Made by a program: the position numbers and the translations under genes. This document shows, in pieces, positions 33,600 to 45,473 of a DNA stretch of 64,000 nt. Source of the DNA: Topomyia yanbarensis (Eukaryota; Arthropoda; Insecta; Diptera; Culicidae); the NCBI RefSeq assembly GCF_030247195.1, contig NC_080671.1:71981412-72045411 (forward strand), written 5' to 3'. Numbering within the stretch: position 1 is the stretch's first letter; the number at the start of each line of letters is the position of its first letter. The notes beneath the pieces are model-generated. The model saw only the letters and a program-made list of their open reading frames with translations. It ran no database searches and had not been told where the DNA came from.

Positions 33600-35530
33600 T
33601 GAAAGAAGTGAAGCACGTGCTTGTTCAAGGAGGATTTGACATTCGAAACTTCTCGTTCAATTCTTCTGAGGTATTGTTACGTCTGGGTGTGACTTAGAAC
33701 GTAGATGACAAATCGATGATTTTGGATGAAATCGCGGATGTGGAGCGCATCCTAGGAATGGTGTGGAAACCTTCTGGATACTTTTTCACTTTCGATACCC
33801 CCTTGAATGGCGATCTTGGGAAGCCGTTGGTGGAAGGAGTTGGACCCACGAAACGACAGGTATTCAGGCTCGTTATGTCGTTATTCGACCCTAACGGGTT
33901 CATTGCACACTTCATAGTCCATGGCAGAATTCTCATGCAACACATTTGTAGATCTGGTACGGACTGGGATGAAAAGATTGTTGACGATCTAAATGATTTG
34001 TGGAACAACTGGACGCGGCTTTTGAAACGGTTGGACGAAGTCGAGGTTCCTCATTGTTTCTTCGGTAAGGCAAGTAGTAAGTTGCACAGCGAAATACAAC
34101 TTCACGTATTTGTCGATGCGAGCGAATTAGCATACGCTTGTGTTGCGTATCTGCGGATCGTCCAACAGGAGAAGGTGCGATGTGTTCTTGTTGCTGCAAA
34201 GACGAAAGTAGCACCCCTAAAGTCACAATCCATTCCTCGCCTGGAGCTACAAGCTGGACTAATCGGTTGCCGACTCATGGGAAATAGACACAGCATTAGA
34301 AATTCCCATCGAAAAGTGGTTCGTGTGGACAGATTCCAGAACAGTGCTATCCTGGATTCGATCGGAAAGCCTTCGCTACCACCCGTACGTCAGTTTTCGA
34401 GCCGGCGAAATTCTAAATGTATCTACCACAAATGAGTGGTATTATGTTCCATCTAAGTAGAACGTAGCTGATGATGCTACGAAGTGGGGTGCCGAACTCA
34501 GTTTTAGCCAGCAAAGTCGTTGGTACACTAGTCAGAACTTTCTCTACCATACGGAGAATGAATTACCCGAACAACCAGCTAAACAATGGACGACGGACGA
34601 AGAATTACGTGTTCAGGTTCTCGAATTGGTCTCGCATGCTACGGACGACAGATTACTTTCTGAGAGCAGTGATGCTTTTCCGCAAAGGAAAACGATTAGG
34701 GCCGCTGACTAGAGAGGAGTCGCAGAGAACTTGCTGTGGCGCCAGGTACAGTTTGATGCTTTTCCGGATAAGTACTGTGTGCTCGAGTTCAACAAGGCGA
34801 ACCCAAAGCAGGAGACGAAGCGAATCGATAAAAGTAGTCCACTGAATGAGCAGTCAATGTACATGGATGAACAGGGAGTGATAAGAATGAATAGCGCACC
34901 CTTCTTCTTTCGGATCAAAATTTCCGATTCTATTGCCGACCGAAAGATCACAGCATGACAGCTCTTCTCGTCGACAATTATCACCGACGTTTCAAACACC
35001 AAAACCATGTATTCAATGAGTTTCGTCAACAGCTTCGGATACCAAAGCTACGTCCTCTAATACAACGTGTAGTCAGAAACTGCCTCCACTGCAAGGTTTG
35101 CAAAGCAACGCCAAGACCACCGATGATGGCACCACTTCCGAAGGTTCGTTTGACACCCTACATGTGGGCCTTTAGTTACACCGGAGGTTACTGCTTCGGC
35201 CCAATCCAAGTAAAGCAGGGTCAAAGCTTGGTGAAGTGCTGGGCTGCACTCTTTACGTGCCTTACCACGAGGGCCGTTCATGTGGAAATAGTACACAGCC
35301 TCTCCAATCAATCCTGCATGATGCGGTTCGCAGATTCGTTGCTCGCCGAGGATCTCCGTCTGACATCTACTCAGACAACGGGACACGTTTCTTGAGAGCC
35401 AGCAATCTATTAACACAGTAGATTGAAACCATCAATGAGGGCTGTGCCGTCACGTTCACCAATACACGAACAAGCTGGCATTTCAATCATCCAGCTGCCC
35501 CTCATATGGGTGGATTCTGGAAACGGAATC
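33600..35530 (+). pseudogene. BEL/Pao LTR retrotransposon pol remnant (RT end, RNase H, integrase)
   Basis: Pieces of a BEL/Pao polyprotein appear in order across several frames. 33716-34435 reads ERILGMVWKPSGYFF (downstream of RT), LHVFVDASELAYACVAYL (RNase H region) and LKSQSIPRLELQAGLIG, all typical of Pao pol. Then FVWTDS is read near 34320 in another frame. 34955-35395 holds the integrase zinc-binding part (HxxxxH and NCLHCKVC) and LFTCLTTRAVHVEIVHSL. IYSDNGTRF, with the second catalytic Asp, follows in a third frame near 35365, and PHMGGFWKR near 35500. Frameshifts and stops (about 33694, 34433, 34458) show it is dead. No LTRs or target duplications were found; gag, protease and most of RT are missing. 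Confidence 0.85.
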
Positions 35531-35559
35531 ATCAGAATATCAATACGAGCGAAATTTTG

Positions 35560-38134
35560 AAAATCCGGCTCCTAATAATATACCGGTAGTCTGTTGAGGA
35601 AAATCATACAGCTAAGTCTTCGAAAGAACATAACTATTTTTTAAAAGCGTTAGCGTAAATATGCTATTGTATTGCTACTACTACTACTACATGATAACGT
35701 AACGGCACGAAATGAATTATGCGATGTGACATTTTGGTATCAAATTAATATTAATTATATCTTCTGATTCGTTTCTGACATGGGTCTTTTAACTTACCAT
35801 ATTTTCATACGATTGATGAATTTAATTATTCAGAACTTTGAGGAACGTTTTAACCCTAATTTATTCCCGCTGTTGACTCACGTCTCAGTGTAAATAAATC
35901 GGCAGTACAAACAACTTCATCGTTACCACCATTCTCCACGTAATTGTGCCCGACGTAAGATTTTCCTGCCGTCGACCCGCATTAATTCACCTAGCCTGTT
36001 GGCTTTTCCGTAATTGCAACTTCCTTTCCACCGGGCAAAAGCAACGCATTTCACCCTTTACCTACCTGCCGCTAAAGGTTCGGCGATGAAAGCGTGGAAA
36101 AATAATCGAAAATCATCCCACCAATATGTCATTCGGCAAGAAATACCTGGGCGTCGTCGTTGATGCCAGAAAGCGGAAACAGCAACAGCTCCAACGACCT
36201 TTGCCACACTTTGCCTGACTGGAACTGGAACCCCGTCGTATGGGTGCGGAGCGGGTGGGGGGTATAGAGGTGTATAAATGCACTCTACAGCAGACCTGTT
36301 CTGCTTCCATATCATCCATGTTGTAGCCGTTAGTATCCGGGAGGCGGAAGCTGCGCTTTAGTAAAGGGTGGCTGCCACTGACGGCGGCGGGTGCTCTCTA
36401 CTGTTGATCGCGTATTTTTTATTCGACCAAAGAGCTTGTGTTGAAATATTAAGCCATTTATTTCCATTTATTTGAGATATATGGTTTCGTATTTTTATAT
36501 TTTCGGCGTGTTTCCGCTTTTGGTGTGTAATGGGTGGAGAGGGGCAGGAGAGACAGTAGCAAAGGGTAGCTGTTCTCGACTTTCTGGTTCAGCTGGTTTT
36601 CAGATGCCATGAAGAGATGGATTTTATAGGCTTATTTGTTTGTCATGATGATGGTCAATTATTTATGGTTCGTTTGTAGGTAGATAACCTAGTTACAGAG
36701 GCGTTTATCACTGAGAATGGAATTTTTTTCATCAAAGTGGTTTGAACTTGTGGCACCACGCTTTTGTAGATCGATGTAAACGTATAAATAGAATTGGATA
36801 TTGAATATTTTATCAAAATGATCCATCATCATGAAATATTGGTGTGGACTTTTAATCTGTCTTCGCACTGCATCCCATTTTTAACATGACCTTAATTTGA
36901 TCGTGGTTTTATGTTGCAAACAGATAGAACTTCACACGCAGCCAAGCGATATCAAAGCACGTTTTCTAATGGATTTTATCTGTTTCACCATTTGCATCAA
37001 TTGTGTTACATTAACCTAATCCCTTCCCTCTAAAATCACAAGACCCCGTTCAATGCTTGGAGCATTAATCGAATTATTTGCAACGCTATCTCGGCTCTGT
37101 TCAGGAATACAACCTAGCGAGCTGTGCCCATTGGAAGTGCAAATAAGGACCGCACATTTCTGTCGTATTTACACGCAAGTTCCTTTCCTCTATCCGATCA
37201 GTTTCTCACGCGTGACAGTGCCGCCTTTGTCATATCAAAATTAGCAATTAGAGAGACATTCTCCAGGGTAGAGGAGGGTTTTAGTCGGATTGGGGTCACA
37301 CTCTGGACAGGAAACCAATCCGAGATTGCACAAGCATGGATCCCCACTGGACGATTGTGCTTGCAGTGTGGCGGAAAATTAGATATGAGCTAGATAACGC
37401 CCACATTACAGAACTATTATATGTTTGTTTAGTCTCATTATCAGTCCGACTCCCGGCATCGCTTCGAACTGAGCCAAGCAGTGGAACAGTGTAGTATCCT
37501 GCGAGGAAAGGCTCTGATGGTAATCGGTTGCCATTGGCGGAACTAGGAGTTGTGATGATAACTTTTCTTAGAAACTTTCTTATATGGTATTGATTTAACT
37601 TACGCCAAATTTGACATTGTTCAAGTATTGATTCACAGCCAGAAAATCACTACCCCTCCCTAGATACGTCTTATCTGGTTGATGATACTCCTTAGTTCAG
37701 CACCGTGTCTCAGGATAACATCCACGCCTGCGAGTCTATATCTTGAACGGTATCGTATATAATGCTGGGCAAGGAATGAGATAGGTTTGTCCTCGCTAAC
37801 AGTGGGATTTTATCCTCCGATAATATGATAATAGAATGGCTCGTGAACAGCATGCAAACTGTTTCTAAATTGAACTCTATTGTGCTTTGTCGTTGTGTGT
37901 ATCTACTTTCCCGGTATCAAATCGGTTGCGAACAAGATAGTAGGTACAGAGTGGAAGCAACCGATGACAAGTTGTTATTTGTTCCGGGAGAGCTGCTAAC
38001 GCTGATAGCATACAAACTAATGGATTCCAAGTTGTGGTTTATTCAGAGTTGTCTGTTAATTTGTATCCGGGATTCTATTGACTCCATTGCTTTATTATTG
38101 TTTGATAGTGTAGTGAAATTAAAATTAATGTGAA
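35560..38134. other. Non-coding DNA, nothing recognised
   Basis: A GC-richer island at 35930-36420 and another at 37040-37560 contain short open frames (for example 37124-37393, 89 codons) with no recognisable domain. No terminal repeats or RNA genes were found. Confidence 0.45.
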
Positions 38135-38219
38135 ATTTTTGAGAGAAAGTGCGATTTCTAACGAAGGAAGGAAAAAAATTGTAAGTGCCCCTTTTATTTT
38201 TCACCTCTCATGAGTGTTT
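38135..38219 (+). repeat. 85-bp direct repeat, left copy
   Basis: From ATTTTTGAGAGAAAGTGCG to CACCTCTCATGAGTGTTT. It is repeated at 39111-39195 with a single mismatch. The two copies bracket a SINE, a palindromic MITE and unique AT-rich DNA. Confidence 0.9.
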
Positions 38220-38589
38220 TTAAAAATTTATATTTAATTCTAGGTGTTATGTTGAAGGGATCTGGCTATAAAATATTTCCAAAATATTGTTTTATATCTC
38301 GATATACGCATTACGCATTACGATATACCCTTCATATCTTAAACAAAATTGTTTAAAACAGCATTATAGTCAACAACTTTACTGAAGGCATCACTATTTT
38401 TGAAGAGGTAATATTCCATAATTATTAGGAGAATTAATCACTAATATTTTTATATTAAAAGATGCAGTGTTTTAGGTAGGAGGAAAACTTCCTCGAAATT
38501 GATAAACTTTCAAAGTTGATGATTTCGAAATTTTGTGACCTTGACCATTGAAAAAGTTTTCGAACATTTATCCCACTTTAAAAGTTCAC

Positions 38590-38754
38590 TTTTTTGTTTT
38601 GATTATAGAGGTTTTAACCTTAGGGTCATTCGCCTCTTTGTCGGGTTATCTCTTTAGAAAAATCTCTAACCCTATGTGCGGAGTTGGGAATTGAACCCAG
38701 GTGAGCTACGTAGAAGGCAATCAATTTACCAACTACGCTATCTCCACCCCCTTG
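38590..38754 (-). mobile_element. tRNA-derived SINE (Feilai-like)
   Basis: On the minus strand it begins with a tRNA-like head: an A-box-like TAGCGTAGTTGG, and a B box GGTTCAATTCC about 44 nt later. It continues ACATAGGGTTAGAGATTTTT and ends ACCTCTATAATCAAAACAAA with an A-rich tail. A 7-bp target duplication AAGTTCA flanks it (38583-38589 and 38755-38761). It has the split RNA polymerase III promoter of a SINE; the cloverleaf is degenerate, so it is not a tRNA gene. Similarity to mosquito Feilai is from memory. Confidence 0.8.
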
Positions 38755-38819
38755 AAGTTCATATTCTTTGACTTGATTGACATAGGATATAAGAAAATAA
38801 TCTATAGAAATTTTAAAAC

Positions 38820-39056
38820 TCTCGACAAACATATGATTACGGCTTAAAAGCCAACAGTCAAAATTATCTTCGAAAGGAAATTGCGGACGAACCGCTATTG
38901 GCTAAACACAGTTCATAACAGTTGATGAAAGAGAAAACTTTTTTCTTTCGTTTACTACCAAGCTCTGTAATTGGCGAATAACGGTTTGTCCGGAATTTCC
39001 TTTCAAAGAGAATTTTGACAGTTGGCTTTTAAGCCGTAATCATATGTTTATCGAGA
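38820..39056. mobile_element. Palindromic MITE (~237 bp)
   Basis: Two ~100-bp arms are inverted copies: ACATATGATTACGGCTTAAA at the left is mirrored at the right end (TTTAAGCCGTAATCATATGT). The arms continue through AAAGGAAATT and ACGAACCG/ACAAACCG. The extreme ends are TCTCGA...TCGAGA. The loop is short, near 38930-38950. No coding sequence and no certain target duplication. Confidence 0.75.
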
Positions 39057-39110
39057 ACTGTTCCATGCTGGTTCTCTTTGTTTGTAGACTGGAATGGCTT
39101 TTGTTATACT

Positions 39111-39195
39111 ATTTTTGAGAGAAAGTGCGATTTCTAACGAAGGAAGGAAAAAAATTGTAAGTGCCCCTTTTATTTTTCACCTCTCATAAGTGTTT
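39111..39195 (+). repeat. 85-bp direct repeat, right copy
   Basis: Copy of 38135-38219, exactly 976 bp downstream, differing at one base (TCATAAG for TCATGAG). Confidence 0.9.
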
Positions 39196-40038
39196 ACTAT
39201 AATTGAAAGGAATGCGATCATTGCTTAAGATTATTATTTTGTTTGTTACGTGAAACTTGTTCAAACTATTACAATATTACATTCAATTCAAAATATTCAT
39301 TCGTAACCGAACGTTGTACCGAGGAACAAGTGCGTTTCAGTACCGTCTTCACACATGGGCACACTGGGCCAGGGCCAGGGGCCCCTAACTTAGGATGAAT
39401 ATAGAATCATTCTGAAGACTATGTTCCAAAAAATAGTAGCACTCAATTGTTTATAACTCTTTAGTATGTGGGTAATAATGGATCAGGCAATCGTATTCGC
39501 ACATGTGACATTTGAAGAGCATCAGACAATCAAGCGGAGTGATGGTAGCGGAAGGAAACGAGCGCTGCATGGCCAGGATGGTATTGGACCATTTCAAACG
39601 TTAATCCAACATTTCGATTCAAGTTTCAATTTATTTTAAGCAAACAAAATAAAATGTTTTCTACAACACGTACTGAAAGTTCGAAAGGTACCTAGCAGGA
39701 GTGCCACAAGGACACTGTACAGAGAGTGGAAGAAGAAGATTTCGAAATTCGGTACTCAATCCTTGTTTGGCAAGCGATCCGCGCATGTGACAAAATTTCA
39801 TTTCTTCATCACATCAGAGATGTGAATGGACAAATCTACATGAAAACCTCTAAAAATGACTCCTGGACTTCTCACGATACTTCAGCGACCAGATTAGGCA
39901 TTTTCCACTATGCCGTCGTAGTCTGGTACAGTACCATTTATGTTATTTTTGTACAACACTACGCCATATCAAAAATATTTTAGGCCGTCAGAATCAGGAA
40001 TCAGAATATAATGTCCCAAATGGAACGTATCCCGTAGG
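39196..40038. other. Non-coding DNA, nothing recognised
   Basis: No supported coding sequence. A small GC-rich partly palindromic patch (GGGCCAGGGCCAGGGGCCCC) lies at about 39367-39387. Confidence 0.45.
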
Positions 40039-40265
40039 TACACTGAGGAAACTAAACATACGATATTCATAATATCTTTCGTATGAACGATTATTATGCG
40101 ACCTAAAATGTATTTCATACGACACATATGATTTCCATAAGTTTGCTTACGGAATGTATACGCCTTAGGTATAAATTTCATACGATGCGATAATGAAACT
40201 TATAAGAAAGTCTTGTGTGAAAAAAATCATACGTTTACTGTATGAACCAAGCGTTTGACATCTTT

Positions 40266-40430
40266 CAAATCAAAACAATTGTGACCTGTGATTTCTTAGG
40301 TCACAATATCGTCGCTTTGGTCACTGAGCCCAGCTTGTATATATTTGTAAATATTGTTATTTTTTTTGTCGAATAAATAAATAACAGTGTACGGTCTATC
40401 TCGTGTATTTGACGACGCCTGTTCTTTGTT
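40266..40430 (+). repeat. LTR-like fragment (possible BEL solo LTR)
   Basis: TGTGACCTGTGATTTC is followed by GGTCACAATATCGTCGC, a run ending GTCGAATAAATAAATAACAG (possible polyadenylation signal) and TTTGACGACGCC. This resembles a mosquito BEL-type LTR from memory. No second LTR, primer-binding site or target duplication was confirmed. Confidence 0.3.
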
Positions 40431-40572
40431 TATACTTTAAAATTATTGTTCGTAAATGTCTAAGTAGAATTTAAACGTCAAACCATTACTACTCCGTGCT
40501 TGCATGTTTGAGTCGCGTTTAAGTTCTGCTTAATAGCCCAGGTTGGTGTCAAATGTAGGTTTCGTTATTTAT

Positions 40573-40620
40573 TTGTTCAGAGATTTATTTACTTATTTAT
40601 TTATTTATATATTTATGTGC

Positions 40621-40663
<43 letters not shown>

Positions 40664-40672
40664 TATTTGTTA
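40573..40672 (+). repeat. (TTTA)n microsatellite
   Basis: Imperfect, then nearly perfect TTTA units, the longest uninterrupted run at about 40620-40664. Confidence 0.95.
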
Positions 40673-40929
40673 TTTATTTTGCTTGTTTATTTATTATTCA
40701 TTTTATATATTATATTCGCACGTTTAGCATGTCAATACATTGTACTAAAATTTGAGCATATTTCGTGACATCAACCAAAACGATAACATGTTTGTAAACG
40801 TCAACCATCATCATTCTGTCATCGCATCATCACCGTCATCAAATGCGTGGTGGCAGGATGCGAGGAGGCGCGGAGGGTATGTGTTGGAAAGTTGACAGGG
40901 CAATGATAAAATATACCGCGAAATCTTAA

Positions 40930-41830
40930 TGCGGTCTCTAATAGTTAATTGGCCCGGAGGAGTGAAGACCTGCAGCAGCGATAGTCACCGACCAAAAAGT
41001 GACCGCGAGTTTCGTTTAAAGTTTTCGGTATTTGTGCCAGTCGATCCTTAGGATCTAATTTTCCCGCCGTTCAGAACCGCCACACGAACGCTAAGTTTTG
41101 TTCGGCCAGTCGAGTGGGATAAGTGTGGTTACCGGTTTTTGATAGTACTACAGAAGTACGAGTACGTCGCGAGTGCAACCAAAGGTCAGTGTTTGGCGAA
41201 GTCAAAGAACGCCGTTGAAGACACCCTTCCCTAAGTACCGGTAGGATTTTGGTGGTAGTGACCGTAAAAGCTAAAAATCCCACTCGACTTAGTGTTAGAC
41301 ACTCGTGTTTTAAAAGTGCGTATTGTACCACTCCCCGGGCCCCGTAGTGAAACGCAGGCCTCCGCTACGAATAGGCCGAGTTGCTGCTTCATCTGGAGTC
41401 CCCCGTCGCCATCGTCCCTCTGTTCCTGCACCACCGTCGAAGCCCATCCCGCATCCAGCCTGAAGAAAGTCGACCAACGATCATCACGGCCGCAACGGTA
41501 TCGCCAGCAGAAGGTTTTGATGAATAAAAGTGCGCAAGTAAAAATTCAAAAATATTTTCTGTTTGTTTTCAAAAGAATAATTAATAATACATTACAAGTG
41601 TAAGGTATCTATATACAAGTTGTGTCGTCCATTTTGTTTATAGTGTAGTCCTTTTTGGTACTTGTTTCCGCCGAAAATTATTTACGATTCGCTCAGTGAC
41701 CATAGTGTGGGAAGAAAAGTCCGCCCAGTGTGAATTTCTCCAGGAGACAATAGTGAAACGACCCTAATAGCTGATGAGTACAGTGTGGCCCCACCACCAC
41801 AAGTAAACGTTACAAACCGATACGTAACAC
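40930..41830. other. GC-richer island, unassigned
   Basis: About 900 bp clearly less AT-rich than its surroundings. It has a 103-codon plus-strand frame at 41292-41603 (starting MLDTRVLKVRIVPLP, low complexity, no domain) and overlapping minus-strand frames. It could be a 5' untranslated exon of a host gene or the leader of an LTR element (compare the LTR-like sequence upstream). Neither can be settled from sequence alone. Confidence 0.3.
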
Positions 41831-42716
41831 AATGTGGCGTTTGAATAGAAGCTATTCCCTGATTTTCCAGTGCCGGTAGAAGCTTTATCTGTGTTTAGAG
41901 GTAATTTAATATGAAATAATATTTATTTATTTATAAATTTATAGCTAGGCCATCTATAAAAAAAACCTTGATACAACATATCCATTTTAAGTAAATGAAC
42001 TTATCAATTTTTCTCCATCTTGTACTTACTAAGGCACGCTTCAAGACTATAACTAAACTGATAGAATCAGACAATCAATTATTGGAAATTGAAGAATTCA
42101 TAGAGCGCAACGGAGTTTTTTTGGTAGCTAGAAAATGGATAACCGGCGCTTGGCAAGAACGGCGACTCAACGAACGAATTCAATGATCTTTATTACTATT
42201 GATACAATTAACAGCCCACCATTCTTTGTTCATCATATCAACAAAAATTTAGTATTTATACCTAAGGAAAGTTTCAATGCACAGATTTAATTAGTTGTTA
42301 GTTAATTATTAGTTTTTATGCGTAGAAATAAATATGTATATTATTTACCACTGCTTCACTTAATTTAAAAGATCATCAAATGAGAATTGTTTTATAAAAT
42401 TCTAATAAATTTTATAAATAATATAAAACATATCGTAGAGGACATAGCTATTCATATTGAAGTTCATAACAGATCCTAATAAATATAATATTTCACTGCT
42501 TCGTTATTCATACGATTGTAATAATATATTCATGCTAAAAATCATAACATTTTCATACGATTCGTTTATGAAATCCATAAGAATATATCGCAAAAATCAT
42601 ATCATATCGAAAGTAGATGCCATCATTAGGCAGTCGTATGAAATCCATTATTAAATTCGTTTGGTTAAATTTCATAAGCATTTATTATGATTTTCGAAAG
42701 ATTTATTTCTTCAGTG

Positions 42717-44560
42717 TAGTCGAGGATTTGTGCCTCACGGCAGCGTGCATTCAATGTGTTCCCTATTTCGACTGTTTTATATGACTGATATTGAAATGAA
42801 TTTGGTTTGAATTTACATTTTGTATAATATTGCAGTCATTTAGATATAGCGTTTGCTTTTCGTCTTTGGTGAGCTTCGTTGGTAGATGGTTGCATTTCTG
42901 TTTGTGGCTGACTATGAATGAAAAGTTGTGGTAGCGAATTATTGAAATGAATTGTTTTGCTCATATTAATAGGTTCGAGTAATTTCGATGTTTCGCTATG
43001 TTACTTTGTTAACATAACAATGGAAGTACTGAACATTTGTACTTTCGAAAGGTGAAAAGGCTAAATGTTGTTATTATTTTTTCTTCATTCGGTCTCTTTC
43101 GGCGCTGAGTGCCTATCACCAACACCAGAGAAGCGACTCTACCATCAAAATCCTAAACTTGCCACTTAACTACCGGCGCCGTCTTTGAAATACTAATTCG
43201 TTGAATATGAAAATATTAATATTACTTATAATGTACTTGTTTGCTATCTTCGCTCTCCGAACCGTTCACTATAAAATAAAGCACGCAACTTCTGTCAGAA
43301 TATGTAATAAAAATTTAACTCACCAACAATTTGTGTAAGAATCGTTCTATTCCGGCAGCGAGAAATGTGATCTAAAATAAATGAACCTCGAATCGCGCAC
43401 TTAGATTCGACATAATATCAATTGTTTCAATGGCTGCAATATTCACTATTGCCATATGTAAATTTAATTGAATTATGATTGAAAAAATGTGGTCAATTGC
43501 CCTTTTCCAGCTGCATCATACCAGGAATAGTAAGAAATTGAGAACAACATTATACGAATCAACGTAACTTTTGTAAATCACGTAGCCATCATCTATCAAC
43601 AAGTTGAATTTTATTAGCATATTGCTAAATATTTTTCCTAGATTGTCATAGTGTAAGGACAGTTATTGAATGACTCGTCGACATTGTAGTATTGACGTTT
43701 AACCCGCCTTACTCCAACATTCCTCATTATTGACGGAGGCACTCTCAAGCCTTAAACAACGTCTTACAACTATGAAGGTTAGATTATATCATATGTCCAT
43801 TACACTGTACGCAGCTGACCTGAGTTCGAACCCCCACAACCCCAAATAGTGTGCCACATATTGGTTAGAAATGCTAATATCTTTTTAAGATCTATCAAAA
43901 TCATCTTCCGTTTTTCGACGGCACCTGGACATTTACAATGCCACCCATAGTGATGGAAATCTAAATGGTTTTCTCCATATATTTTGATTCCTACAGTATT
44001 TTCAATACTTTCACATTGTTGAATGATTTGTATTAAATTTGAAAAATAAATCTCAATGTGGCATAGTTGGTTCCCTGATCATTTTTAGATCATCCTACTA
44101 TACAGCAGTTTATACATGTTCAATTATGGGGCCCTTCAGGTCAGTTGTTCCTAGGGGTCCCGAGACGGCTCTGGTGCGTTTTATTCTCTCCGGCGTGGTT
44201 TATTCTTTTCGGCAGAAGACTATGGCTGAGGCTATAGTAAAGCACTGCAAATAAACAGTCCCGTGAGTGATACCTACTACCTGCGAGGAATTGTAGCACA
44301 AATTGTTATTGCAATTTGCTAGCTCACGAAACAAAGGCGATTCGACATCAGTCTTGTCTGGCTGTTCCGGTGAAACAACAACACCCAACCTCGTCAAGGT
44401 CACGCATATACACACAGTGGACAGAGAGGAGTAATCCATTCCTTACTCTCTTAGGATTACTAACTAAGCATTTTATCGTTTTGTTTGTTTTTTTTACATT
44501 TCCTAGAAAAGAAATATACAAGATTCGCTCAAACTTTGACAAGTTTTTCCGAGGCCCCGA
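42717..44560. other. AT-rich non-coding DNA with a possible SINE fragment
   Basis: No gene recognised. At about 43805-43885, GACCTGAGTTCGAACCCCC resembles a B box and is followed by GGTTAGAAATGC, as in mosquito tRNA-derived SINEs, but no A box or target duplication was found. Confidence 0.4.
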
Positions 44561-44562
44561 CT

Positions 44563-44975
44563 AGTAGCGAGATAAAAAATTTCTCATATAATTATACTCA
44601 AAGCATTACCGAGAGCAACTGCAAATTTGACTTCTTTTGCAAGATTTAGGTTATACAAGTCACGGCGCAAAAATTGCAAGTTGCGTTATTTACAATAAGA
44701 GTGTAAAGAAATAAATATATCGCATAATATACCTATAAATATGAGGTCGCGGTAATGAACATAATTTGCCATTTTTCACACGCCCCCCCCCCCCCCCCTC
44801 CTTTCTCACTCTCTCGCGCTCTCTCCCATTCCTTCGTGTTCGTGGTTACTGTCACGACTCACATCTTTCTTGCTGTTTCTAAATCAATTTCCAAGTTGTG
44901 TGATAAGATCTTCTAATACTCTGAAATATTTATTAATGTCCAATCATGTGTGCGGTGTAATTTTGGAGATTTGAG
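44563..44975 (+). repeat. Long inverted repeat, left arm
   Basis: About 415 bp beginning CTAGTAG...TTTCTCATATA. It includes GCAAGATTTAGGTTATAC, GTGTAAAGAAATAAATATAT, an ACACG followed by a C15 run, a CT-rich tract, TTCGTGTTCGTGGT and CAATCATGTGTGCGG. It is mirrored, with about 15 percent difference, at 49000-49433. Confidence 0.85.
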
Positions 44976-45149
44976 AAGACATTTTTTTTGTCAGCCGTTA
45001 CCCTGTAAATAGTTTTTTTTTTTGCATTTTAGTGTAGAAGCGAGTCACTCGTGAGAATAAGTTTTATATTACATTCTACTTGGTAAATAAAATATTTCTA
45101 GTCCTGAGCAAACTTACACAATGTTTGTCTTATGAGAAAGCTATAACTA

Positions 45150-45471
45150 GGGTTACTGTGCCCTAATTCATCTTAGCACCTCTATTCATCCCACCCATTT
45201 GAATACATTAGTTAGAGCAGTGTCTGCTATCTCTATTCAACGCTTCAGCTCAAATGGTAGGATGAATAAGGGTGCGTTGTACTCGACTTTTCGCTTCGAT
45301 CTAACGAGAGTATTTTACATTTTTCAAGCCAGATTTTTTATTGATCGTCTTCTTAAGAACAAAGCAAAGATGTTGATACCTATTTAAGCGCAATCTAACC
45401 AGTGTAAGCCGAGTTATCAGCGAAATAGTGTGACATCGTGACTAATGAGACGAATAAGGGCACGTCTACCC
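45150..45471. mobile_element. TA-flanked MITE (322 bp)
   Basis: The left end GGGTTACTGTGCCCTAATTC and the reverse-complemented right end GGGTAGACGTGCCCTTATTC match at 16 of 20 positions. TA borders both ends (45148-45149 and 45472-45473). No coding capacity; consistent with a Tc1/mariner-type non-autonomous element. Confidence 0.75.
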
Positions 45472-45473
45472 TA

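Larger units (their letters stand above)
40041..42716. mobile_element. Possible TA-flanked element with CACTGA ends, internally composite
   Basis: The left end CACTGAGGAAA and the reverse-complemented right end CACTGAAGAAA are each bordered by TA (40039-40040 and 42717-42718). Both end regions (40041-40240 and 42440-42716) are packed with CATACGA/CATAAG words in both orientations, as in a foldback MITE. The 2.2 kb between is unlike the ends and may be one or more later insertions, or the two halves may be separate elements. No transposase was found. Confidence 0.4.

Noticed and set aside
38680..38757. tRNA gene on the minus strand
   Set aside because: A and B boxes are present but the cloverleaf is poor and it continues into a SINE body with A-rich tail and target duplication.
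44784..44799. Poly-C tract as a sequencing artefact
   Set aside because: The inverted partner arm has a G run at the equivalent position, so the tract is a real part of the repeat.
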